DNA from: Clostridia bacterium
GTDB taxonomy: Bacteria; Bacillota; Clostridia; UBA1212
NCBI GenBank assembly: GCA_017848335.1
Contig: JAGDAX010000035.1
Span: 1-43,056 of the forward strand
Length of the DNA stretch: 43,056 nt
Reading direction: 5' to 3'
This document shows, in pieces, positions 33,013 to 41,169 of the stretch. Position 1 is the stretch's first letter; each line of letters starts with the position of its first letter. The position numbers and the translations under genes are program-made. Below the pieces are notes generated by a model. That model saw only the letters and a program-made list of their open reading frames with translations. It was not told the origin of the DNA and ran no database searches.

Positions 33013-33564
33013 TTTCCCACATTTTGTGGATTTCTTCCCACATTTTCACAAACGAAAGCCACAAAAAAAACGAAAAACTGCGCGCCGGAAATTTCACATT
33101 GTGGGAAACTCCGAAAAAAGGGTGTTTGAAGGGCGCCGTGGCCGAGTTACCCACAATTTCCCCGAAATTACCCACATTTTCGGCGGAGAAACCCACGGTA
33201 ATCAGCAAGTTTCCCACCATTTTTTGTAAGTTTTGTTCGTGTTTCATTTCATGTCGTTTGGGCTGTTTTTTTCAAAAATCGCTTTTCCCACCTTCGGAAG
33301 CATACTCCAAATACCGCCGGACACCCGAAATAGCAGTTTTTGCCTTTTTTTCGGCACATTCAATGTGGGAAACCTTTTGGGGGCAGATTTACCCACATTG
33401 ACGCGGCCTGAGAATGTGGGAAACTCGCTCTTTTCCCACATTTTTATATCAAATTCGAGGGGTCCCTGTTTTTCAAAGTTGCTCGAGTCCGATTTTTTGC
33501 AGTTTTTTGTGGGTAATTTCCGGGTTACCCACATTTTCGGGACCGAAAAGCCGCTTTTCCCACC
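33013..33564. promoter_or_regulatory. Cluster of TTWCCCACM sites on both strands
   Basis: About 14 copies of the 9-mer TTTCCCACA, TTACCCACA or TTTCCCACC occur in 550 bases. Plus-strand sites start at 33013, 33034 (CTTCCCACA), 33147, 33168, 33210, 33284, 33389, 33432, 33525 and 33556; minus-strand sites occupy 33100-33108, 33364-33372, 33415-33423 and 33508-33516. Two inverted pairs (33415/33432 and 33508/33525) have the same 8-base spacer and matching half sites. The area is AT-richer than the genes around it, and no gene is supported in it. The 9-mer resembles a DnaA box (TTATNCACA) with C at position 4, but binding by DnaA is only a guess. Confidence 0.6.
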
Positions 33565-33730
33565 GTTTTTCGGTATTCTCGCGAACGGAGAGCGCCTTCG
33601 AAACACCCTTTCAAAGCAGCCTCTCGAAAAACCGTGTTTTGATCCTCAAAAGGCTTTTGCGGAATGCGTATGAGAATCACCCGAAGACCTCGATGCGTCG
33701 CAAACCTCGCCGCTAAACCGGACGCGAAAA

Positions 33731-33820
33731 GCTTGCGGCGCTCCGCGGATCTCGCCGCGAGATCTGCCGTCGGGAGCTTGCGGCGCTCCGCGAATCTCGA
33801 CGCGGATCTCACCTCTAAAT
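33731..33820 (+). repeat. 45-nt tandem repeat, two copies
   Basis: GCTTGCGGCGCTCCGCG starts at 33731 and again at 33776, followed each time by RATCTCGMCGCG. It lies between the TTWCCCACM cluster and the xpt promoter. Confidence 0.75.
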
Positions 33821-33901
33821 CTGACGCGAAGATCCCCGGGATGCGGCCCGTTTTTTTGCTGATTTTCGCGGTATTTTTTACTGATTTTTTCCAATTTTCG
33901 G

Positions 33902-33931
33902 TTGCGTTTTGGCGCCCGTTTGTGGTAGAAT
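33902..33931 (+). promoter_or_regulatory. xpt promoter with extended -10
   Basis: TGGTAGAAT gives an extended -10 box (33924-33931... -10 TAGAAT at 33926-33931) with TTGCGT 18 bases upstream. The leader to the TTG start is only about 35 bases, so there is no room for a purine riboswitch. Confidence 0.55.
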
Positions 33932-33969
33932 TTATGTGTATTTCTTTTCGCGGAAAGAAGGTGAACTCG

Positions 33970-34542
33970 TTGCGGCTTTTGGAAGAGAAAATCCTCACAG
34001 AGGGGAAGATTTTCCCCGGTGACGTACTCAAGGTGGACTCCTTCCTGAACCACCAGCTTGACACGGAGCTGCTGGATGCTGTCGGCGCAGAGATCGCCTC
34101 TCTTTACAAGGACTCGGGCGTTACGAAGGTTCTCACGATGGAGGCCAGCGGCATTGCCATAGCCTGCTTCGTGGCCCGCGAGCTGCATTGTCCCGCATTG
34201 TTTGCCAAAAAATCCAAGACCGCCAATATTTCGGATAATTTCTGGAGCTCCCCGGCCCATTCATACACCCACGGCAACAACTACACAATGGTAGTTTCCC
34301 GTGAATATCTCGGCAGCGACGACGTCATCCTGATAGTGGACGATTTTCTGGCCAGCGGCAACGCGTTAACGGCGCTTCTCAATATCTGCCGGCAGGCGGG
34401 CGCCACCGTCGTGGGCGCGGGAATTGCCATCGAGAAGAAATACCAGGGCGGCGGGGATGCTCTTCGCGCGGAAGGTCTGCGCGTCGACTCCATGGCCACC
34501 ATTGCATCAATGAGTTCTGAGGACGGTATAGTCTTCTGCTGA
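33970..34542 (+). CDS. xpt: Xanthine phosphoribosyltransferase
   Basis: The 190-residue protein matches Xpt in length and sequence: it starts RLLEEKILTEGKIFPGDVLK, has VDSFLNHQLD and the PRPP-binding loop LIVDDFLASGNAL (about 121-133, D124-D125), and KKYQGGG near the C-terminus. It converts xanthine and PRPP to XMP in the cytoplasm for purine salvage. The start is TTG at 33970, eight bases after AGAAGG; the longer open frame translates repeats. The purine-type transporter genes follow 258 bases downstream on the same strand, which fits a salvage unit. Confidence 0.93.
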   Translation: MRLLEEKILTEGKIFPGDVLKVDSFLNHQLDTELLDAVGAEIASLYKDSGVTKVLTMEASGIAIACFVARELHCPALFAKKSKTANISDNFWSSPAHSYTHGNNYTMVVSREYLGSDDVILIVDDFLASGNALTALLNICRQAGATVVGAGIAIEKKYQGGGDALRAEGLRVDSMATIASMSSEDGIVFC

Positions 34543-34800
34543 ATCGGCAGGAGCGGCCGCCCTCATATTCTTTTTCCAAAAATCGTATGCCGGAAAAACC
34601 GCGCCCGTTCAAGGAGCACAGCGGACGCAGCGGACACAGCAAGGCAAGCCGCAGCATTCACGGGCTCAGCAGAATTTCCCGGAATTTGAGAACACGTAAG
34701 AAGATCCCTATTCAGTTTACAGCAGAGAACGAACCAGTCAACACGGATTGCACGGCGCAATCGCCGGTGATCATAAATATCTTTTTAGGAGGAACGTAAA

Positions 34801-35997
34801 ATGTTCAGAAAAATCATCTCACTTGTTTTGGTGGTTCTGATGGCCGCAGGACTCTTCGCGGGCCTCACCGGATGCACAGAATCCGGCGATACCTTCAAGA
34901 TCGGCGTCATTCTGCTTCACGACGAATCATCGACCTACGACAAGAACTTCATCACCGCTGTGGAAGACGCGCAGCAGGCTCTTGGCCTCTCCAACAGCCA
35001 GGTCATCATCAAGAAGGGCGTCCCCGAGGGCAACGAATGCTACGAGGCAGCCAGAGACCTTGTTGCTGAGGGATGCAAAGTCATCTTCGCCGACAGCTTC
35101 GGCCACGAGGACTATATGATCAAGGCCGCGAAGGAATTCAAGGACGTTGAGTTCTGCCACGCCACCGGAACCAAGGCGCACACCGAGAATCTCGCCAACT
35201 ACCACAACGCATTTGCGTCCATTTACGAGGGCAGATACCTTGCCGGCATCGCCGCAGGTCTCAAGCTCAAGGCCATGATGGAGGCTGACAGCGCGGTTGT
35301 TCCGAAGATCGGCTACGTCGGCGCTTTCACCTACGCAGAGGTTATTTCCGGCTACACCGCCTTCTACCTTGGCGTTAAGGAGATCGTTCCTGATGTCACG
35401 ATGGACGTTCAGTTCACCGGCTCCTGGTACGAGGAGACAGAAGAGAAGAACGCCGCCAACGCGCTTATCAACAACGGCTGCGTACTGATCAGCCAGCACG
35501 CTGACTCCATGGGCGCTCCTTCTGCCTGCGAAGACAAGAACATCCCCAACGTGTCCTACAACGGCTCCACGGCAAGCTCCTGCCCCAACACCTTCATCGT
35601 TTCCTCCAGAATCGACTGGGCTCCGTACGTTAAGTACATTTGCCAGCAGACAATGGACGGCAAGCCGATCGACACCGACTGGACAGGCACCATCAACACC
35701 GAGTCCGTTAAGCTCACCGAGCTCGGCCCCAACGCTCCTGTAGCAGACACCCAGACCACCATCGACAAGTACAAGGCGGAGCTGGTCGCCGGCACGCGTC
35801 ACGTGTTCGACACCAATAACTTCACCGTCAATGGCGAGAAGCTCACCAGCTACATGGCAGACGTTGATACCGACGCCGAATTCCAGGGCGACACCGAGGT
35901 TGTCAAGGACGGTTACTTCCATGAGTCAGAATTCCGTTCCGCTCCTTATTTCGATCTCGAAATCGACGGAATCACCAGACTTAACACGAAATTCTGA
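34801..35997 (+). CDS. BMP-family nucleoside-binding lipoprotein
   Basis: The 398-residue protein has a lipoprotein signal with lipobox LTGC (cysteine 25) and the BMP/PnrA-type periplasmic-binding fold: FKIGVILLHDESSTYDKNF at the start of the mature domain, VIFADSFGHEDYM, ASIYEGRYLAGIAAGLK and KIGYVGAFTYAEVISGYTAF. Family members bind purine nucleosides outside the membrane and deliver them to the ABC permeases. TAGGAGG precedes the ATG. It is the first gene of the transporter operon and is followed by a hairpin at 36011 that may keep its level higher than that of the membrane parts. Confidence 0.93.
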   Translation: MFRKIISLVLVVLMAAGLFAGLTGCTESGDTFKIGVILLHDESSTYDKNFITAVEDAQQALGLSNSQVIIKKGVPEGNECYEAARDLVAEGCKVIFADSFGHEDYMIKAAKEFKDVEFCHATGTKAHTENLANYHNAFASIYEGRYLAGIAAGLKLKAMMEADSAVVPKIGYVGAFTYAEVISGYTAFYLGVKEIVPDVTMDVQFTGSWYEETEEKNAANALINNGCVLISQHADSMGAPSACEDKNIPNVSYNGSTASSCPNTFIVSSRIDWAPYVKYICQQTMDGKPIDTDWTGTINTESVKLTELGPNAPVADTQTTIDKYKAELVAGTRHVFDTNNFTVNGEKLTSYMADVDTDAEFQGDTEVVKDGYFHESEFRSAPYFDLEIDGITRLNTKF

Positions 35998-36010
35998 TCT
36001 TTGCGAAATT

Positions 36011-36050
36011 ATACAGGAAGGGCAGGCGCAACACCCTGCCTTCCCTGTAT
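36011..36050 (+). terminator. Hairpin after the binding-protein gene, possible attenuator
   Basis: ATACAGG-A-AGGGCAGG pairs with CCTGCC-TT-CCCTGTAT, with a bulge, 13 bases after the stop. No T-run follows. Such hairpins often protect the binding-protein mRNA or reduce readthrough into the ATPase gene. Confidence 0.55.
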
Positions 36051-36093
36051 CAGTGAGGACGGCTCTGCCGGTCAAAGGGATTTAAGGGAGCTC

Positions 36094-36246
36094 CGGACGC
36101 TTCGGGCGCTTCGGGCGCTTTGGGCGCTCTGGGCGCTTTGGGAGCTCTGGGCGCTCTGGGCGCTTTGGGCGCTCTGGGCGCTCTGGGCGCTTTGGGAGCT
36201 CTGGGCGCTCTGGGCGCTTTGGGAGCTTTGGACGCTTCGGGCGCGG
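36094..36246 (+). repeat. 9-nt tandem repeat, 17 units
   Basis: Seventeen units of YGGGCGCTY (with GGAGCTC and GGACGCTT variants) run from 36094 to 36246 without a slip. In one plus frame it reads as Trp-Ala-Leu repeats, but there is no ribosome site and no signal that it is translated. It lies inside the transporter operon. Confidence 0.95.
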
Positions 36247-36353
36247 GTCATGGCGCGTTTTGGCATATTTTGGCCGAAGCATCGGCGTCACCCTCCCTGA
36301 TAAGCCTGCGCTATCCCTTCCGATAAGCCCCGGCCGCAGGAACCGCCTCCCTT

Positions 36354-36368
36354 AACTTGTTACAAGTT
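36354..36368. promoter_or_regulatory. Palindrome AACTTGTTACAAGTT, possible operator
   Basis: Two 7-base arms flank a single central base, as in operators bound by dimeric repressors. It is followed by GTTTTATTTT, so a weak terminator is the alternative reading. It lies 264 bases before the ATPase gene. Confidence 0.35.
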
Positions 36369-36522
36369 GTTTTATTTTACCCGGTGAATATTATCGGGCG
36401 CGACAATACACGCTGACGCATTTCGGAAGCGCGCTTTTTTATTTTAGAGGCGGCGCCCAGGTGCGGCAGCAGCGCCGGATCAATACGGCGGAACGACCGC
36501 CCCCGGCACTTTTTGTGTACGG

Positions 36523-36600
36523 AAAACGGGAAACCGGAAACAAAACGGGAAACCGAAAACAAAACGGGAAACCGAAATTAACGGGAAACGGGAAACGGAA
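36523..36600 (+). repeat. Short AAACGGGAAACCG repeats before the ATPase gene
   Basis: AAACGGGAAACCG-type units of 18-20 bases recur about four times, ending 30 bases before the ATPase start. They are open in the frame of the ATPase but lie upstream of its ribosome site. Confidence 0.7.
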
Positions 36601-36631
36601 ATCAGGATCGCATTTCCCGGAGGACGAAAAC

Positions 36632-38572
36632 ATGGAAAAAGCAGCAATGCACACAAATCAGCCTCAGGACCTGCCCCGCGAAGACATTCCTCAGGGAGAC
36701 ATTCCTCAGGGAGACCTTCCTCGGGAAGATTTTTCGCAGGAGGAATTATTGCAGGAGGAGCCGCTGGCTCTGGAGCTTCGGGGCATCACCAAGACCTTTG
36801 GCACGATAAGGGCAAATTACAAGGTCGACCTTGACCTCAGGCACGGGGAGATTCTTGCGCTTCTCGGGGAAAACGGCTCCGGCAAGACCACGTTGATGAA
36901 CATGGTGGCCGGCATTTACTATCCCGACGAGGGGCAGATTTTTGTTGACGGAAAAGAAGTGGTCATCTCTTCACCGAAGGATGCCTTTAAATACAAAATC
37001 GGCATGATCCACCAGCACTTTAAGCTGGTCGATCTGTTTTCCGCCGCGGAGAATATCGTTCTCGGCGTCAAGGACGGAGCAAAATACAATATCAAGGAAG
37101 TAAACGAGCGGGTGCGGCAGATTGCCGAGCGCTACGGTTTTGTCATAGATCCCAAGGAAAAAATTCACGAGATGTCCGTTTCGCAGAAGCAGACGGTGGA
37201 AATACTGAAGGTGCTTTACCGGGGCGCGGATATTCTTATTCTCGATGAGCCTACCGCGGTGCTTACGCCGCAGGAGACCTCCAAGCTTTTTGCGGTGCTC
37301 CGCAAGATGAAGGAGGACGGCAAGTCCATCATTATTATCACGCACAAGCTTCACGAGGTGCTGGCGATCTCCGACCGCGTGGCGGTGCTCCGCAAGGGCC
37401 TGCACGTGGCCACCGTCGACACGGCCTCAAGCACGGAAAGCTCTCTCACGGAGCAGATGGTGGGGCAGAAGATCACGCTCAACATCGACCGCTCGGAGCC
37501 TCACAACGTGGTGGAAAGGCTGACGGTGAAGGGCCTCTCCGGCGTCAACGAGGAAGGCCTCAAGGTGCTGGACGACGTCACCTTCACGGCGTACGGCGGT
37601 GAGATTCTCGGGATCGCAGGAATTGCCGGCAGCGGGCAGCGCGAGCTTCTTGAGGCCATCGCGGGCATTTACAATCCCTCGGAGGGGGAAATCGTTTACC
37701 GCGACCCCAGGACAGGCGCGGCGGTCAACCTGCGCAAAAAGACGCCCCTCCAGATCCGCGACCTGGGCGTGCGGCTGTCCTTCGTCCCCGAAGACCGTCT
37801 CGGCATGGGCCTTGTGGGCAGCATGGACATTACCGACAACGTAATGCTCCGCAGCTACCGTTCCGGGTTTGTGCTGCTTAACCGCACCGACCCCAAGAAG
37901 CTGGCGGAGGAGATCGTCCGGGACCTGGAGGTCGCCACGCCTAACCTTAACACGCCGGTTCGCAGGCTTTCGGGCGGCAACGTGCAGAAGGTATTGGTGG
38001 GCCGCGAGATCGCGTCCGCGCCGTCGCTTCTGATGGCGGCTTACCCGGTGCGCGGGCTGGACATCAACTCCTCTTACGCAATTTACAATTTGCTCAATGA
38101 GCAAAAAGAGCGCGGCGTGGCTGTCATTTTTGTGGGCGAGGATCTGGACGTGCTGCTGGCGCTGTGCGACAGGATTCTGGTCATCAACTCCGGGCGCGTC
38201 ACAGGCATCGTGGACGGGCGCACCGCCACCAAGGAGGGCGTCGGGTTCCTGATGACGAAATCCGAAATGATACGCGACGCGGATGCGGATGCTGCAGCGC
38301 CGCGCTTTGAAGGCTCTGACCCGGAGGCGCCGCGCTTTGAAAACCCCGGTTCGGCAGACTCTGCCGCGGCGCAGGCGGAACAGGCGAACCCGGCGGCGCC
38401 GGCGGAACAGGCAAACCCGGCGGCGCCGGCGGACAACGCCTCAGACGCCCCCTTAACTGCCCTATCAAACGCTCCCTCAAATGTTCTATCAAACGCACCC
38501 GGAGACCCGGCGCCTGACAGCGCCACGCACACCACTCCGCACAACGACTTTACGGAAGGAGGCAACGCGTAA
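36632..38572 (+). CDS. ABC transporter ATPase with two nucleotide-binding domains (BMP/sugar type)
   Basis: The 646-residue protein holds two ATPase domains. The first (about 45-290) has Walker A GENGSGKTT (79-87), a degenerate signature MSVSQKQ and Walker B ILILDEPTA. The second (about 310-555) has the usual degenerate P-loop GIAGSGQREL, signature LSGGNVQK and AAYPVRGLD. This is the layout of nucleoside and sugar importers in which one polypeptide replaces the dimer. The N-terminus has an acidic repeat (DIPQGD, DLPRED), and the last 90 or so residues form an Ala/Pro/Asn-rich tail absent from usual members. The start is ATG 36632 with GGAGGAC. The stop overlaps the next start (TAATG). Confidence 0.93.
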   Translation: MEKAAMHTNQPQDLPREDIPQGDIPQGDLPREDFSQEELLQEEPLALELRGITKTFGTIRANYKVDLDLRHGEILALLGENGSGKTTLMNMVAGIYYPDEGQIFVDGKEVVISSPKDAFKYKIGMIHQHFKLVDLFSAAENIVLGVKDGAKYNIKEVNERVRQIAERYGFVIDPKEKIHEMSVSQKQTVEILKVLYRGADILILDEPTAVLTPQETSKLFAVLRKMKEDGKSIIIITHKLHEVLAISDRVAVLRKGLHVATVDTASSTESSLTEQMVGQKITLNIDRSEPHNVVERLTVKGLSGVNEEGLKVLDDVTFTAYGGEILGIAGIAGSGQRELLEAIAGIYNPSEGEIVYRDPRTGAAVNLRKKTPLQIRDLGVRLSFVPEDRLGMGLVGSMDITDNVMLRSYRSGFVLLNRTDPKKLAEEIVRDLEVATPNLNTPVRRLSGGNVQKVLVGREIASAPSLLMAAYPVRGLDINSSYAIYNLLNEQKERGVAVIFVGEDLDVLLALCDRILVINSGRVTGIVDGRTATKEGVGFLMTKSEMIRDADADAAAPRFEGSDPEAPRFENPGSADSAAAQAEQANPAAPAEQANPAAPADNASDAPLTALSNAPSNVLSNAPGDPAPDSATHTTPHNDFTEGGNA

Positions 38573-40095
38573 TGGCTTTTGACAACCGCAACCGGACCGG
38601 CAACGGTTCCGCAAATACGTCCGCTAACCGGACCGGCAACGGCCCCGCACCCGGAGCCGCTAACGAAAATCCCGCGGCGGCCAAAACCGCCCCGAAGCCC
38701 ACGGTCAGAATATCCGGCCGCGAGCCGCTCATTCACATCACCAAAAATGCTTCGCTTCCCATGTGGAAGGGCTTCCTGATACGGGTCGCCGCAGTGGCGA
38801 TCGCGTTCCTGCTCTGCTCCTTGCTGGCGTACGTTTTTATCAATGCAAACCCGCTTGATTTCTTCAAGGCCTTCATCGAGGGCAACTTCGGAAGCAACGC
38901 AAGCACCGCGAAGCTGCGCATCTGGACGCTCCTCAAGGACACCGCAATATTGCTGTGCATCGCCCTCGCCGTGACCCCGGCGTTCCGCATGCGTTTCTGG
39001 AACATCGGAGCCGAAGGCCAGGTGCTCATCAGCGCTCTTGCCGCGGTGGCGGTGGTTTATTACGGACAAAGGTACATCCCCGAAAATCAGGAGGTGCTCC
39101 TTCTCGTGCTCATGTTCCTCGCCGCAGTGGCCGCAGGAATGATCTGGGCGGTGATCCCGGCCATTTTCAAAGCCCTCTGGAACGCCAACGAGACGCTCTT
39201 CACGCTGATGATGAACTACGTGGCCACCTTCTTTGTGGCATATTGCCTCGTCAAGTGGACCCCCAACGGCTCCAGCGTCCTGGGCGAGCTGCAGCGCGGG
39301 CACCTGCCCTCCCTCTTCAACAGAGATTATCTGATTTTCGTTCTGGTGGTGCTTGTCACGACCGCAGTAATGTTTGTCTACCTGTACTACGGCAAGCACG
39401 GCTACGAAATTTCCGTGGTGGGCGAGAGCCAGCGCACTGCCTGCTACATCGGCATCAACGTCAAGAAGGTCATCGTCCGCACAATGGCCCTCTCCGGCGC
39501 GCTTTGCGGTCTCACCGGATTCACGCTGGTGGCCTCCCTTGACCACTCGGTCACAACCACCTCCGTGGGCGGGCGCGGCTTCACCGCCATCATCGTTTCC
39601 TGGCTCGCCAAGTTCAACCCCCTCATCATGATAGGGACCGCGCTACTGATCGTCTTCCTGAACCAGGGCGCGTCAAGGCTTGCCACGGTCTTCCGCGTCA
39701 GCTTTGCCTTCCCGGACATCGTAGTGGGCATCATTATTTTCTTCATTATCGGGTGCGAGTTTTTCATTCGCTACAAGGTGCACTTCCGCCACAAGGCGCG
39801 TCCCGCCGCGAAGGCAGCATCGGCCCCGGGAGGTTCATCAGGCATTGACGGAGCAGGAGGCTCAGGGGGTTCAGGGAGTTCCGGCGACTCAGGCAACGGT
39901 CCCGGCGGCGCAGGAGGCTCAGGCGCTTCCGGCGACTCAGGCATTGACGGAGCAGGAGGCTCAGGGGGTTCAGGGAGTTCCGGCGACTCAGGCAACGGAC
40001 CCGGCGGAGCAGGAGGCTCAGGCGCTTCCGGCGGCATTATACCCGATTACGACCCCGACCAAGTGATCCCTGACAAAGGAGGGCGACTGAAATGA
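38572..40095 (+). CDS. ABC transporter permease 1 with Gly/Ser-rich tail
   Basis: The 507-residue protein has a permease core (about 62-410) with eight to ten membrane segments and the typical NIGAEGQVLI, NANETLFTLMMNYVA and GRGFTAIIVSWLAKFNP stretches of the nucleoside importer family. Family members are usually about 350-370 residues; here a hydrophilic Asn/Ala/Pro-rich N-terminal extension of about 55 residues and a Gly/Ser/Asp-rich C-terminal tail of about 90 are added. The tail contains two identical 33-residue repeats. Its start overlaps the stop of the ATPase gene by one base, and its end overlaps the second permease by ATGA. Confidence 0.92.
   Translation: MAFDNRNRTGNGSANTSANRTGNGPAPGAANENPAAAKTAPKPTVRISGREPLIHITKNASLPMWKGFLIRVAAVAIAFLLCSLLAYVFINANPLDFFKAFIEGNFGSNASTAKLRIWTLLKDTAILLCIALAVTPAFRMRFWNIGAEGQVLISALAAVAVVYYGQRYIPENQEVLLLVLMFLAAVAAGMIWAVIPAIFKALWNANETLFTLMMNYVATFFVAYCLVKWTPNGSSVLGELQRGHLPSLFNRDYLIFVLVVLVTTAVMFVYLYYGKHGYEISVVGESQRTACYIGINVKKVIVRTMALSGALCGLTGFTLVASLDHSVTTTSVGGRGFTAIIVSWLAKFNPLIMIGTALLIVFLNQGASRLATVFRVSFAFPDIVVGIIIFFIIGCEFFIRYKVHFRHKARPAAKAASAPGGSSGIDGAGGSGGSGSSGDSGNGPGGAGGSGASGDSGIDGAGGSGGSGSSGDSGNGPGGAGGSGASGGIIPDYDPDQVIPDKGGRLK
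39838..40035 (+). repeat. 99-nt tandem duplication inside a coding region
   Basis: Units 39838-39936 and 39937-40035 are nearly identical at the DNA level and in frame, giving two copies of a 33-residue Gly/Ser/Asp segment (SGIDGAGGSGGSGSSGD...) at the C-terminus of permease 1. Confidence 0.95.
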
Positions 40096-41057
40096 CCGTA
40101 CTCGATTTTCTTCTCAGCGCGTTGGCAATCGGCGTCACCTTCCTTTACGGCTCCACGGGTGAGATCATCACCGAAAAGGCGGGCCACCTCAACCTCGGAA
40201 TCCCCGGCATTATGGGCATTGGCGCGGCTTGCGGGTGCGCGGCTCTCAACGTCATGATACCCGCGGGCACAAGCAGTCCGGCCCTGCCGCCCTGGCTGAT
40301 CGTCATCATCGCTCTTCTCGCGACCGTCGCCGGCGGCGGCCTCATGGGCCTTTTGTACAGCTTCCTGGCGGTCACCCTCCGCTCCAACCAGAACGTTACG
40401 GGCCTCGCCATGACCATCTTCGGCACCGGCCTCACCAAGTTCATTTTCACCGGCCTCGAAAGCAAGGGCGTTTCCTATATTAAGGCAAAAACCTATTTCA
40501 GATTCCCCTTCGCAAGCTCGACTACGGCGCTGCAATATTGCGGCGTAATGGTATTCCTGGGCATTGCAATCGCGATCGTCTCCTCGATAATCCTGACCCG
40601 CACCAGGGGCGGCCTGCATTTGCGCGCAGTCGGCGAAAGCCCTGCCACAGCGGACGCGGCCGGCATCAACGTCACCAGGTACAAGTACCTCGCGACAATT
40701 ATCGGATCAGGCATCGCCGGGCTCGGCGGCCTCTTCTACGTCATCGACTACGCCGGCTCCCAGGAAGCCTACCTGACCGTGGAGGCCATGGGCTGGCTCA
40801 GCGTCGCGCTGGTCATCTTCTCGCTCTGGCGGCCGTACATCAGCATTTTCGGATCCTTCGTGTTCGGCGCGCTGTTTATCCTTGGCGCGTACCTGCCGTC
40901 CTTCGGCCTCAAGATCGACGTGGCGACCTCGAACCTCATCAAGACGCTGCCCTACGTCGTCACGATCGTCGTCCTGATAATCACCAGCATAAGGAACAGG
41001 CGCGAGAATCAACCTCCGGCGTCGCTGGGCGTGTCGTATTTCAGGGAGGACCGCTGA
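40092..41057 (+). CDS. ABC transporter permease 2
   Basis: The 321-residue protein has about eight membrane segments and the family features GEIITEKAGHLNLGIPGIM, SNQNVTGLAMTIFG and AVGESPATADAAGINV. It pairs with permease 1 to form the membrane pore of the nucleoside importer. AAAGGAGGG lies before the ATG, which overlaps the stop of permease 1. A terminator follows within 40 bases, so it ends the operon. Confidence 0.94.
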   Translation: MTVLDFLLSALAIGVTFLYGSTGEIITEKAGHLNLGIPGIMGIGAACGCAALNVMIPAGTSSPALPPWLIVIIALLATVAGGGLMGLLYSFLAVTLRSNQNVTGLAMTIFGTGLTKFIFTGLESKGVSYIKAKTYFRFPFASSTTALQYCGVMVFLGIAIAIVSSIILTRTRGGLHLRAVGESPATADAAGINVTRYKYLATIIGSGIAGLGGLFYVIDYAGSQEAYLTVEAMGWLSVALVIFSLWRPYISIFGSFVFGALFILGAYLPSFGLKIDVATSNLIKTLPYVVTIVVLIITSIRNRRENQPPASLGVSYFREDR

Positions 41058-41093
41058 GCTTAAGTCTTATGCATTTTCCGTTATAACAAAGGC

Positions 41094-41129
41094 GCCGCCG
41101 CCCGGAAAAATTTCTGTGGCGGCGGCTTT
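41094..41129 (+). terminator. Terminator of the transporter operon
   Basis: A 9-bp stem GCCGCCGCC/GGCGGCGGC with a 15-base loop is followed by TTTGTTG and flanked upstream by CAAAG. It lies 36 bases after the last gene. Confidence 0.8.
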
Positions 41130-41169
41130 GTTGCCCTTATTTTACCCATTATCATGTGCGGTTCGTCGG

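Noticed and set aside
33013-33564. Assigning the TTWCCCACM cluster as the replication origin
   Set aside because: No dnaA, dnaN, rpmH or other origin-linked gene is in the window and gene orientation does not switch here; only a binding-site cluster is claimed.
33664-33969. Long N-terminal extension of xanthine phosphoribosyltransferase
   Set aside because: It would translate a tandem repeat and the promoter; the TTG start at 33970 gives the normal family length and has a ribosome site.
36001-36300. Trp-Ala-Leu repeat frame in the transporter operon
   Set aside because: No ribosome site or initiation context; it is the translation of a 9-nt tandem repeat.
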